Source: Pseudomonadota bacterium (GTDB lineage: Bacteria > Myxococcota_A > Polyangia > Polyangiales > Polyangiaceae). Taken from it: 64,000 nt of DNA. The position numbers were made by a program, and so were the translations under genes. The stretch covers positions 1 to 64,000 of the forward strand of contig JAFAER010000075.1 of assembly GCA_023423895.1 (NCBI GenBank), given 5' to 3'. The notes under the pieces are model-generated. The model made no database searches. It worked only from the letters and a program-made list of their open reading frames with translations, and was not told the DNA's origin. Shown here piece by piece: positions 24,591-32,407 of the stretch (the first letter of the stretch is position 1; each line of letters opens with the position of its first letter).

Positions 24591-24719
24591 CGGCGCGGTC
24601 AGCCGTTCGGTGGATCAAATGAGGTGACGGTACGGCGCGCAGGCGGTTCGGTGGGGATTGGCGACGTCGGCGCTATGACGGCAGCGAGCCGCTGATGGCT
24701 GACGCGTCGTTGGTGAGCA

Positions 24720-25742
24720 TCAGCTTTCGCGAGGACCGTCTTCCCTCGGCAGAGCGGGCTCCGACTGGCGGGAAGACACGTCTTTCCGATCACCTTCGGA
24801 GAGAGCGGTCTGAGCGATCACCTCCTTGGTGACCGGACAATTGCGCTTCGACGGCCAGCGGCACTTCTTCCTCACGCGTGTGCGTCCGGGGCTGCAGCAT
24901 CGTCGGACCACGAGGTGCATCGGCGTCGGCGGCGACTTCGTCGTCCGGAAAAGCCGAATGGTCGCGTCGCACATGCCGCGCCGGACGGGCGCGTTCGCGA
25001 TGCGCTCGGCCTCGCGGATCTCCTTGCTCGGTCCGTTGAACTTGGGCTCGCGTAGCGGATAGAGCAGCGTCGACCGATCCCCGAGCGCCCGAGCGAGCGC
25101 GTAGCTCGTCATCATCAGCTGGTCGAGAAACGCGAGATACCGGTAGCGATGGTTCGGTCCGCGCCGCGCCACACGTTTCGAGGCAAACGCGGTGTAGATC
25201 TTGGCGACCTCCCTTCCTTCCTTCTTCGGAAGTACGGCGTCGCCGTGGATGTCGCGCCGAACGTCGGCGAGCTCGGGCCGCCGCCAGTAACGAGGCACCT
25301 CCACCGCTCGACCTCGCTCGTCCGTCGCCTTCGGCGCATCCTTCGGCAATGGCAGCCGCTCGCTGAACGCGATGCCGTAAGCCTGGTGGAGCCGCCGATA
25401 CCCCTCCTGCGTGAGCGCGAGGATGTTGCGCCGCCTGTCCGCCCCGAAAATCGTCTTCGTCTTGGTGATGAACCCGAGCTCGACGAGCCGCTCGACCATC
25501 TTCCACACGGTCTGTCGCCGAAGCCCGAGCAAATGTGGAACCTCCGCCTGCGGAATCGAGAAGGACCGAATCCCACCAGCCGCGTCGATGAACTGCTCGT
25601 GAATGAGATGAAGAATGTCGAACCGCGCCGGCGTCATCTCCGCATCGACGCGCCCAAACATCTCGCGCCCCCGCGCGACCGCACAGAGATGCGCGCGCTT
25701 CTGCAGAAACGCCATCGGATGCATTCCGCCCCGCCAAGGCAT
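24720..25742 (-). CDS. MarR-type winged-helix regulator with a long C-terminal extension
   Basis: Up to 340 residues. The first 110 carry a MarR-like core: KRAHLCAVARGREMFGRVDAEMTPARFDILHLI, a recognition region VPHLLGLRRQTVWKMVERLVELGFI and a wing FGADRRRNILALTQEGYRRL. The remaining two thirds match nothing I know and end in a basic Cys-containing stretch (RRCCSPGRTRVRKKCRWPSKRNC). That is more than twice the usual MarR length. ATG 25742 is the longest start; ATG 25715 (MAFLQKRAHL) is also possible. A 56-base palindrome lies about 80 bases upstream and may be its operator. Confidence 0.7.
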   Translation of the reverse strand: MPWRGGMHPMAFLQKRAHLCAVARGREMFGRVDAEMTPARFDILHLIHEQFIDAAGGIRSFSIPQAEVPHLLGLRRQTVWKMVERLVELGFITKTKTIFGADRRRNILALTQEGYRRLHQAYGIAFSERLPLPKDAPKATDERGRAVEVPRYWRRPELADVRRDIHGDAVLPKKEGREVAKIYTAFASKRVARRGPNHRYRYLAFLDQLMMTSYALARALGDRSTLLYPLREPKFNGPSKEIREAERIANAPVRRGMCDATIRLFRTTKSPPTPMHLVVRRCCSPGRTRVRKKCRWPSKRNCPVTKEVIAQTALSEGDRKDVSSRQSEPALPREDGPRES

Positions 25743-25821
25743 CCCGCATGCCGCCCCACGCCGCCCCGCCCCCTCCCCAAATCCAACCGTCCACTCGGTT
25801 CACCCCGGGGCCCACGCCCCC

Positions 25822-25877
25822 CAAAATGCAGGCTTTTTCAGAGTCAGCAAGCTGACTCCGAAATTGGATGCATTTTG
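25822..25877. promoter_or_regulatory. 56-base imperfect palindrome
   Basis: Outer arms CAAAATGCA (25822-25830) and TGCATTTTG (25869-25877) and inner arms GAGTCAGC (25841-25848) and GCTGACTC (25851-25858) are perfect; in all 22 of 27 arm positions pair around a two-base centre. It is A/T-rich for this genome. It lies upstream of the MarR-type gene and 181 bases past the stop of the leftward gene at 26059, so it could be an operator or a terminator/attenuator. No T run follows either side. The rest of the gap 25743-26058 holds only this and the 9-base repeat. Confidence 0.6.
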
Positions 25878-25970
25878 CGGCACCCGGCTCGGGGGTGGCC
25901 CTGGCCACCTTGGGCCTGGCACGGGGCCACCTGCCGAGCGGATGGGGGAGGCGCCGCCGGCTTGGCGCAG

Positions 25971-26015
25971 CGAGACGAGCGAGACGAGCGAGACGAGCGA
26001 GACGAGCGAGATACG
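25971..26015. repeat. 9-base tandem repeat
   Basis: CGAGACGAG is repeated four times without change from 25971 to 26006, followed by one decayed copy CGAGATACG. It lies in the gap between the zinc-ribbon repeat protein gene and the MarR-type gene. A multiple of three in length, but no convincing gene crosses it. Confidence 0.75.
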
Positions 26016-26058
26016 AAGGCGGCTGGCGCTGCGCTCGGCGGTCGCCGGCTCCCCTGGC

Positions 26059-27600
26059 TTATGCCGTTCGAAGCCAACCGGTTGGCTTGGGTTCGGCTCC
26101 ACAGAACGAGCACTGCGGGGCTGTTGCGTAGAGCGGCGTGTCGCAGTGCCAGCACGTGCAGTCGGGAGCATGCGCTTGGGCATGAGACGCATACGCGAAG
26201 TAGGACGTCGTATGCGGCGGCGGAGGAGTTGCGCTCCGGCGCGTCGAGAGCTGGAGTCCGCTGTGATCGCTATCGTCGAGCGCGCTGTCGACGCGACTGC
26301 TGGTGTCGCGCGTGCTGGCATAGCGGACGCCGTTGGCACGAGCTCTGTCGTCGCGCGAGTCGTCGCCTCGAGTGGAGTTGTCGTGCATGTCGACGCCGCG
26401 ACTGAAGCTGTCGCGCGTGTCGCTGCCACGAGCTCTGTCGTCGCGCGTGTCGTTGCCACGAGCTCTGTCGTCGCGCGTGTCGTTGCCACGAGTGGAGTTG
26501 TCGCGCGTGCCGTCGCTGCGGCGGCTGTCGTCGTGCGTGCTGGCGCCGCGGACGCCGTCGACGCGTGCGCTTTCCTCGGGAGCGGCGTTGACGTCAAGGC
26601 CGTCCTCGCTGCCGACGTTGATGCGAGAGCCAGCATCGCGTGTGGTGTTGACGCCACTGCGGTCATCGCGCTCGCGCGCGTTGTTGGGGCCCTTGCCGCC
26701 TATGGCGTTGTTGGGACCGTTGCCGCCTATGGCGTTGTTGGGACCGTTGCCGCCGGTGGCGCTGTTGGGACCGTTGCCGCCGGTGGCGCTGTTGGGGCCG
26801 TTGCCGCCGGTTGTGGGGCCGTTGGCTTCGGGGTCGCTGACGAGATGGGGGCTCGTGTCACGCGCGAGAATGCGCCCCGATGCGAGCGGACGTGGGGGGA
26901 GAGCCGAGAGCGCCAGGATGTGGAACGCGTTCGCGCACGCGTCTTGGACCTCTGGCTCCGCGAGCGTGATCGCTTGGGAGCCAAGGTACAGGCGAACACC
27001 GTCGAGGTAGATTTGGTCGGGATCGAGCTCGGTCCACGCCATCGAGCAGGTCGCCTCGCCTGCGTTCTTCCAACAAACGCGGCTCGGAGTGACGACGAAG
27101 CCTTCGTGGATGGATGCGTCGAGCACCTGCGTCTCGTAGAGCGCGAGGATTGGCTCGTGGCGCCCGAGATGAGCCACGTACGCAAGGCGGGCGGCCTGCT
27201 CCTCCGGCGCCGGGACATACGGATGGACGAAGATCGCATCGACCTCCGCGAACTGCTGACGAAGGAGATCGAGCACCGCATGCTCCGTGAGCGGGATCCG
27301 CGCGGCGTCGTCGCAGTCGTGTCGACTTGCTCTGTCCACGGGCGCGCTGTCGATGGCCGCATCGTTGTGCGTGCTGGCGATGGGCGCATCGTTGTGCGTG
27401 CTGCCGTCGAGGGGCCTGCTGTCGAGGGGCCTGCTGTCGAGGGGCCTGCTGTCGAGCGGCGCGCCGCTGGCGGGTGCGCTCCCGCTCGACGCTGCGCCGC
27501 GCTCCTCCGGGCCGCATGGCGGGCATGCGCAGCCGTCGCGTGGGTCGGACGAGGACAGTCCTGCTCCACACTCTCCGCAAGCGAGCGCGCTTTCGATCAT
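26059..27600 (-). CDS. Double zinc-ribbon protein with PH-like domain and internal tandem repeats
   Basis: 513 residues. Order: an N-terminal Cys cluster (CGECGAGLSSSDPRDGCACPPC), three PLDSR repeats, a folded middle (about 100-225) with ILALYETQVLDASIHEGFVVT and RVCWKNAGE resembling bacterial PH/GRAM-like domains, five nine-residue repeats GGNGPNxAx, about ten Arg/Asp-rich decapeptides of the type RGNDTRDDRA, and a C-terminal zinc ribbon CTCWHCDTP...CSFCGAEP. No signal peptide or membrane segment, so cytosolic. The repeats are also repeats in DNA and likely vary in number between strains. The function is unknown; zinc ribbons with a PH-like domain suggest a scaffold. ATG 27600 begins three residues before the first structured part. 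Confidence 0.75.
   Translation of the reverse strand: MIESALACGECGAGLSSSDPRDGCACPPCGPEERGAASSGSAPASGAPLDSRPLDSRPLDSRPLDGSTHNDAPIASTHNDAAIDSAPVDRASRHDCDDAARIPLTEHAVLDLLRQQFAEVDAIFVHPYVPAPEEQAARLAYVAHLGRHEPILALYETQVLDASIHEGFVVTPSRVCWKNAGEATCSMAWTELDPDQIYLDGVRLYLGSQAITLAEPEVQDACANAFHILALSALPPRPLASGRILARDTSPHLVSDPEANGPTTGGNGPNSATGGNGPNSATGGNGPNNAIGGNGPNNAIGGKGPNNARERDDRSGVNTTRDAGSRINVGSEDGLDVNAAPEESARVDGVRGASTHDDSRRSDGTRDNSTRGNDTRDDRARGNDTRDDRARGSDTRDSFSRGVDMHDNSTRGDDSRDDRARANGVRYASTRDTSSRVDSALDDSDHSGLQLSTRRSATPPPPHTTSYFAYASHAQAHAPDCTCWHCDTPLYATAPQCSFCGAEPKPTGWLRTA
26341..26550. repeat. 30-base repeats inside the zinc-ribbon protein gene
   Basis: Seven consecutive 30-base units lie in strict register from 26341 to 26550. 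The units at 26431-26460 and 26461-26490 are identical; the others differ at several positions. Each encodes ten residues of the Arg/Asp-rich region, so copy-number change would keep the frame. Confidence 0.8.
26674..26808. repeat. 27-base repeats inside the zinc-ribbon protein gene
   Basis: Five 27-base units encode GGNGPNxAx on the minus strand. The units at 26701-26727 and 26728-26754 are identical and the next two differ by one base. In the same gene GTCGAGGGGCCTGCT is repeated three times at 27406-27450 and encodes PLDSR. Confidence 0.85.
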
Positions 27601-27875
27601 TGCCCGAAGCCTCCGTACGGCGAGCGTCGAATCGTCTCGAATCTGCCCCGCCGATGCCCGGGGCTCCTCGTTGCGATACGAGGATTCACAGCGCAGGCGC
27701 CGTCCGCAAGCCTCAAACGAGGATCGTTCTGATGTCGCGCGAGCCGTTCGTTGCGTGTGTGGAGAGGCGCCTGTGTGTTCGTCTCAACAGCGCTTCATCG
27801 TGGTCACGCGGACGACGCGCAGGGTTTTGCCCGACGTGCGCGGACGACGGCGCACTGGCATGACGTCGATGCCCT

Positions 27876-27951
27876 CTCGTTCAGTCCGAGGAGGCTCGTT
27901 CAGGCCGAGAGGTCTCGTTCAGGCCGAGAGGTCTCGTTCAGTCCGAGAAGT
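27876..27951. repeat. 19-base tandem repeat reaching into a gene end
   Basis: CTCGTTCAG followed by TCCGAG or GCCGAG begins at 27876, 27895, 27914 and 27933, exactly 19 bases apart. The last copy contains the final codons and stop of the CAP-domain gene (stop 27938-27940), so the array looks like serial duplication of that gene end. It lies in the gap 27601-27937, where I see no gene or other signal. Confidence 0.8.
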
Positions 27952-28597
27952 CGTTCGTCATGTAGAGTTTTCCGCCCGCATAGAAGAGGCCGATGCCGAT
28001 GCGGCGAAAGCGCGCGTTCATCATGTTGTCGTAGTGCCCGCCGCCGGGGCCCTCGTCCATCATGAGCTTGAGCATGATGTCGATCTGCTTCTGGCCGTTT
28101 CGGGTCGGATCCTTGTCGAGCGCTGGCACGCCCCCGGGATCACCCTGATTCTCTGCCGCACGCGAGCCGAATCCGGGCGCCCCCTTCGCGTTGGCGGCGA
28201 AATGCGCGTGGGGAACGTGATCGCGCGCGAGCTGCTCGGAGCCGCGGCGAGCGAACGCGCTGATCTTCGCATCGTACAGAAGCGGCACCAGCCCCTTCTG
28301 CGCGCGATACGCGTTGACGCGATCGACGTTGTATTTCACGAGCGGATCGGACGGGAGCGGATCGGCTGGACGTGCCGGCGGAGCCGGCGCTGCCACGACA
28401 CGCTTCGTCGTCCGGATCGTCGTCTTCTTCACCCTGCCGTCGGGGAGCCGCTCCATGACGACACGCTCTTCGACCTCGTCGCCGCTTGCAGCCGGACGGC
28501 CGGCAGTTGCGCTGGTGGAAGCAGCGCTGCCGCACGCGAGGACGGAGCAGGCGAGGAGAGCGAGACCGAGATGCCTCGGCAGACTGCGACCTGACAT
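27938..28597 (-). CDS. CAP-domain (SCP-like) lipoprotein
   Basis: 219 residues. The signal peptide MSGRSLPRHLGLALLACSVLACG has a lipobox with Cys 21. The mature protein has a linker, then a CAP-type fold: NVDRVNAYRAQKGLVPLLYDAKISAFARRGSEQLA, HAHFAANAKG, AAENQG and a closing GGGHYDNMMNARFRRIGIGLFYAGGKLYMTNDF. CAP proteins are secreted; roles range from peptidase to lipid binding and are not fixed by sequence. Start: ATG 28597 is preferred to the TTG one codon upstream. The gene end is embedded in a 19-base repeat. Confidence 0.85.
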   Translation of the reverse strand: MSGRSLPRHLGLALLACSVLACGSAASTSATAGRPAASGDEVEERVVMERLPDGRVKKTTIRTTKRVVAAPAPPARPADPLPSDPLVKYNVDRVNAYRAQKGLVPLLYDAKISAFARRGSEQLARDHVPHAHFAANAKGAPGFGSRAAENQGDPGGVPALDKDPTRNGQKQIDIMLKLMMDEGPGGGHYDNMMNARFRRIGIGLFYAGGKLYMTNDFSD

Positions 28598-28727
28598 CAA
28601 CGCGATCCTAGACGGCGTTCGACCGACGCGACAGCACGGTCTCTCGCGAGCACTGTCGAGCTCGCAGCCCGCGTCGCTCTTCCGCGCCTGCTCGAGCGAA
28701 CGGCGCCGTCGACATACCGTGGCGTCG

Positions 28728-28826
28728 AGCGCTGCGCGGCGGAGAGCGAATCGCGGCCGGAGAGCGACGGCGTCGTCGAGCGAACCGCGACGGCGAGCGA
28801 ATCGCGACGGCGAGTGGGACCACTAC
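28728..28826. repeat. Degenerate GCGAATCGCGACGGCGA repeats
   Basis: Between the CAP-domain gene and the next membrane protein the phrases GAGCGAATCGC, GAGCGACGGC, GAGCGAACCGC and GCGAGCGAATCGC recur about every 16-20 bases. No gene is seen in the 236-base gap 28598-28833. The pattern is loose and may be simple sequence drift. Confidence 0.4.
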
Positions 28827-28833
28827 GGCGAGG

Positions 28834-29295
28834 TCACTGCGTCGGCAGGTTGCCGAGGAGCAGCAGCGAGACGCTGCCGATGTAGAGCGCCAGCCCGACG
28901 ATGAGCAGCGCGAGCGACCGTGAGAAGACGCGGGTCTTGTCGTCGCGCAGGCGGATGGCAGCGACGACCGTCTCGCGCGGCGAACACGGCGCGAGCTGGG
29001 TCATCCAGCGGATCCGCAAGATGCCGCCGAGCGAATGCGAAGCGGCGATCAACACCACGACGAGCCCCGAGACGACGAGGATGGCCGCGGGCCGCCCGCT
29101 TCGCGCGATGCTGGCTCCGCTGAACCCGGTCACGGTGATGGTGAGGCCGGCAAGCTGGAGGAGCATCTGTGCTCGCGACGCTACGCTCATGAACTGCGAC
29201 TGCAGCACGCCGAGGACGGCGGGCGCGTCGTTCTTGTAGAGCTGGAGCAGGTGGTCGGCTTCTTCTTCGGCGCTCTTCGCGCGGCGCGCGGTCAT
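28834..29295 (-). CDS. Small membrane protein
   Basis: 153 residues with three clear membrane segments (about 42-62, 72-95 and 126-147). A short acidic N-terminal region and a basic loop after the second segment suggest the N-terminus is cytosolic. It begins inside the stop of the DUF6986-like gene (ATGA at 29292-29295), so the two are translationally coupled. The pattern resembles DUF2721/DUF5706-type proteins only loosely, and no function is assigned. Confidence 0.7.
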   Translation of the reverse strand: MTARRAKSAEEEADHLLQLYKNDAPAVLGVLQSQFMSVASRAQMLLQLAGLTITVTGFSGASIARSGRPAAILVVSGLVVVLIAASHSLGGILRIRWMTQLAPCSPRETVVAAIRLRDDKTRVFSRSLALLIVGLALYIGSVSLLLLGNLPTQ

Positions 29296-30593
29296 TCCGG
29301 GGAGCCGCCCGCGCTGCGCGCCGCGACGATGTCCGCGAACGAGGTCGAGAGCTCTTCGGGACCGAGCCCCGTCGCACGGACGTCGCTCTCATCGAGCGCG
29401 CCGCACGCGAGCCCACGCGCGAAGAACGTCATCAGGCCCTGGCCCGTCGCTGCGTCATCGAACGCTTGTCCGACGCGCGACGCCTGAGTTGCATGCTCGA
29501 CGAACGAGCGGAGGCGGGCCGTCATCGCGCCCTTTCGCGAGATGAAGTACGCGAAGAGCGCGCCGTAGCGGGCCGGCAGCTGCGCGGGATGGAGGTCCCA
29601 GCCCTGAAAGATGCCGACGTCGATCGCGCGCCTGATGTTGCAGGCGTGGAGCTCCCACGCGCGATGTACGGCGAGGGCGCTCTCCTCGGGCGAGGCGCCC
29701 TTCGGCGCGATCGGAAGCGTCGTCGTGGCGCCGTCGGAGACGCCGACGGTCGTTCCCGCCGTCGAGAGCTGCAGCAACATCCGCGCGAGATCGCAATAGG
29801 GATGATCGAGGCGCTGGTCGCCCGCGGTGACGCCGACCTCGGACGTGAGATCGTACGCGCCGAGGTGCACCGCCACGACGCGACCGCGCCCGGCTTCGAC
29901 GAGCCGAGGGACGCCGAGGCCGTCGGGTGTGAGGAGCGCGGTCGGCGACTCGATCATCAACTCCATCTCGATGGGCGTATTGATCGCGAGCGATCTCTCG
30001 AGCTCGTCGAGGACGTCCGCGAGCGCCGTGACCTGCTCCGGGCACGTGACCTTCGGCAGCGTGACCGAGAAGCCTTCCGGGAGCGCACCGCCGGTCGCGT
30101 TCGCCAATGCGGTGACGAAAAGGTCGAGCGTGCGGAGCGCTCTCCGCCCCGTCGTGGTCGTCAGCGCTTTGATGCGGATGCCGATCGACGTGCCGGGAGC
30201 GCTCGTCCGCCCAAGCTCCGCCGCCGAGCGCGATGCGTCGGCGTCTTCTTCGCCGTCGGGGCGCGGGCCGTAGCCATCCTCGAAGTCGATGCACATCGCT
30301 TCGACCGGTCGGCGATCGAGCTTTTCGAGGACACGTGCCATCACCTGCTGCGTGAGAGCAGCATCGGTGACCCCGACGATGCGGCCGAATGTCGGTGCAT
30401 CGCCGGCCCACGTCTTCATCGCGCGGCGTGCGAGATCGCCGAGCTTGGCGACAGTGCCCTCCTTGAAGAGATGGGCTCCACCGTAGACGACGTGAACCGG
30501 CCGAGCTCGAAGGGGCCGCGGCGGCGCAGCGGCCGCGAAACGGCCGACGAGAGACTCGACGAACGAAGCGGGCAGAGAAAGATCCGTGGTCAT
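29292..30593 (-). CDS. DUF6986-like HpcH/CitE-type lyase superfamily protein
   Basis: 433 residues. The fold pattern is that of CitE/HpcH-type TIM-barrel enzymes: VEAMCIDFEDGYGPRPDGEED carries the acidic metal-site region, SIGIRIKAL the conserved Arg strand, MELMIESPTALL the Glu strand, and VAVHLGAYDLTSEVGV the substrate loop. The family acts on carbon-carbon bonds of acyl or keto acids, but the DUF6986 group has no agreed reaction. HLGAYDLT and GWDLHPAQLPARYGALFAYF are well kept, so it is probably active. Coupled by ATGA to the membrane protein downstream. Confidence 0.78.
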   Translation of the reverse strand: MTTDLSLPASFVESLVGRFAAAAPPRPLRARPVHVVYGGAHLFKEGTVAKLGDLARRAMKTWAGDAPTFGRIVGVTDAALTQQVMARVLEKLDRRPVEAMCIDFEDGYGPRPDGEEDADASRSAAELGRTSAPGTSIGIRIKALTTTTGRRALRTLDLFVTALANATGGALPEGFSVTLPKVTCPEQVTALADVLDELERSLAINTPIEMELMIESPTALLTPDGLGVPRLVEAGRGRVVAVHLGAYDLTSEVGVTAGDQRLDHPYCDLARMLLQLSTAGTTVGVSDGATTTLPIAPKGASPEESALAVHRAWELHACNIRRAIDVGIFQGWDLHPAQLPARYGALFAYFISRKGAMTARLRSFVEHATQASRVGQAFDDAATGQGLMTFFARGLACGALDESDVRATGLGPEELSTSFADIVAARSAGGSPE

Positions 30594-30704
30594 CGAAGCA
30601 GTGAGGTTTCTTCTACTCGAAGAACGCGCTCACGGAAGCTCCGACGACGGCGCGGGGGTTGCTTGTGTCGTGTCACGTTCCTCGAGAGACGGGAGACAGC
30701 CCTC

Positions 30705-31481
30705 ATGCGCCTCGCACTTTGCCTTGGTTTCGCCTCGCTCATCGCCCTGGTGCAGGGATGTTCCAGTGCGGGAACGACCACCACACTCGACGAGAACGCG
30801 GGGGAGGAGACCCCCGGTGATTCGAACGAGGACTCGACGCCCACCGGCGCGACCGACGACCAAAGCGGCGACGAGGGAACGGGGACCACGCCGCCGGCGA
30901 CGGACCCGCCCGGCACGCCCGCGCCGCCGCCGGGGCCGCCGCCGAAGTCGAAGATGACGTTCTTCGTCACGAGCACGGGAAGCGGGCAGGGCGGCGATCT
31001 CGGCGGGCTCGCCGGCGCGGACAAGAAGTGCCAGGACCTCGCGACGGCGGTCGGCGGCGGCGATCACACGTGGCACGCGTACCTGAGCGCCCAGGGGACG
31101 AACGCCAAGGACCGCATCGGTCCCGGGCCGTGGGAGAACCAGAAGGGAACCGTGATCGCGGCCACGGTCGAGGCGCTCCACGCGTACAACTTCATTCCTT
31201 CGAACGACAACATGGTCGACGAGAAGGGCGCCACCATCCCGCCGAACGCGGTGAACATCCTCACCGGCTCGAAACAGGACGGCACAGCTCTTCCGCAGAC
31301 GTGCAACAACTGGACGTCGTCGCAGGGCAACCAGCAGGGGCGGGTCGGTGACGCGGCCTCCCAGACGAGCGTCATCCTCGGATCCCGCTGGAACGATTCG
31401 ACCAAGAGCTACGGGTGCTCGCAGAACGCGCTGACCCAGAACAAGAGCGAGGGACGTCTCTACTGCTTCGCGATCGATTGA
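30705..31481 (+). CDS. Lipoprotein with a DUF1554-like domain
   Basis: 258 residues. MRLALCLGFASLIALVQGC is a type II signal peptide, Cys 19. A Thr/Asp/Pro-rich linker (about 20-85, ending APPPGPPPKSK) leads to a globular domain with FFVTSTGSGQGGDLGGLAGADKKCQDLA, WHAYLS, DRIGPGPWENQKG and a closing SRWNDSTKSYGCSQNALTQNKSEGRLYCFA. This matches the DUF1554 pattern, related to the C-type-lectin/endostatin fold and found in surface lipoproteins of Leptospira and myxobacteria. ATG 30705 follows GGGAGA by eight bases. Confidence 0.82.
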   Translation: MRLALCLGFASLIALVQGCSSAGTTTTLDENAGEETPGDSNEDSTPTGATDDQSGDEGTGTTPPATDPPGTPAPPPGPPPKSKMTFFVTSTGSGQGGDLGGLAGADKKCQDLATAVGGGDHTWHAYLSAQGTNAKDRIGPGPWENQKGTVIAATVEALHAYNFIPSNDNMVDEKGATIPPNAVNILTGSKQDGTALPQTCNNWTSSQGNQQGRVGDAASQTSVILGSRWNDSTKSYGCSQNALTQNKSEGRLYCFAID

Positions 31482-31504
31482 CGGAGCTGTAGAGTCCGCC
31501 CGGA

Positions 31505-32407
31505 GTGAACCGGGTCGTCCACGGAGAGTGCCTCGACGTCTTGCGATCGATGCCCGCGGGCTCGATCGACCTCATCTACGTCGATCCGCCGTTCAACACC
31601 GGCCGGGTGCAACGGCGCGCCCGCGTTCGCACGGTGCGCGACGACGATGCCGGCGATCGGACGGGTTTTGCCGGCCGGCGGTACCGGACCGAGCGAATCG
31701 CCACGGACGCGGGCTTCGCCGACACGTTCGACGACTACCTCGCCTTCCTCGAGCCACGGCTCCGCGAAGCGCATCGGGTCCTCGCGCCCACCGGCAGTCT
31801 GTACTTTCACATCGACTATCGCGAGGTGCACTACTGCAAGGTGCTCCTCGACCAGATCTTCGGTCGCGAGTCGTTCATCAACGAGATCATCTGGGCCTAC
31901 GACTACGGCGCCCGGACGACGAAGCGCTGGCCCGCGAAGCACGACAACATCCTCTTCTTCGCGAAGGACCCGCAGCGCTATCACTTCGACGTCAGCGAGG
32001 TCGATCGCATCCCGTACATGGCGCCCGGCCTCGTCGGCCCGGAGAAGGCCGCGCTCGGCAAGCTCCCGACCGACACGTGGTGGCACACGATCGTGAGCCC
32101 CACCGGCAAGGAGAAGCTCGGCTACCCGACGCAGAAGCCGATCGGCATCCTCCGGCGCGTCGTGCGTGCGTCGGCGCCCAAAGGCGGGACCGTCCTCGAC
32201 TTCTTCGCCGGCAGTGGCACCACGGGGGAAGCTGCGCTCGAACATGGCTGCCGCTTCGTGCTCGTCGATCGGAGCGCCGACGCGATCGCGACGATGAAGC
32301 GTCGATTCGCGTCGCGCGACGATGTCGCGTTCGAGGCCGCTGACGCCCCAGCCGACGGCCACATCGGGACAGCGCACGGGGAGAGCGTGAACGACGGGTC
32401 GCCATGA
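31505..32407 (+). CDS. Orphan DNA methyltransferase, N6-A/N4-C type, beta class
   Basis: 300 residues. The catalytic motif DPPF (27-30, within YVDPPFNTG) precedes the SAM-binding motif FAGSG (234-238, in VLDFFAGSGTTGEAALEHG), the order of beta-class enzymes such as HinfI or CcrM. Between them are the target-recognition region and YPTQKP, which precedes motif I in this group. It methylates adenine N6 or cytosine N4 in a specific DNA site; the site cannot be read from sequence. No restriction endonuclease is nearby, so it is an orphan. GTG 31505 is the start. The stop overlaps the topoisomerase-helicase start in ATGA. Confidence 0.88.
   Translation: MNRVVHGECLDVLRSMPAGSIDLIYVDPPFNTGRVQRRARVRTVRDDDAGDRTGFAGRRYRTERIATDAGFADTFDDYLAFLEPRLREAHRVLAPTGSLYFHIDYREVHYCKVLLDQIFGRESFINEIIWAYDYGARTTKRWPAKHDNILFFAKDPQRYHFDVSEVDRIPYMAPGLVGPEKAALGKLPTDTWWHTIVSPTGKEKLGYPTQKPIGILRRVVRASAPKGGTVLDFFAGSGTTGEAALEHGCRFVLVDRSADAIATMKRRFASRDDVAFEAADAPADGHIGTAHGESVNDGSP

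Noticed and set aside
23842..24627. Open frames through the tandem arrays as a repeat protein
   Set aside because: Repeat spacing is not a multiple of three and the predicted residues change identity from copy to copy, so no repeated peptide is maintained.
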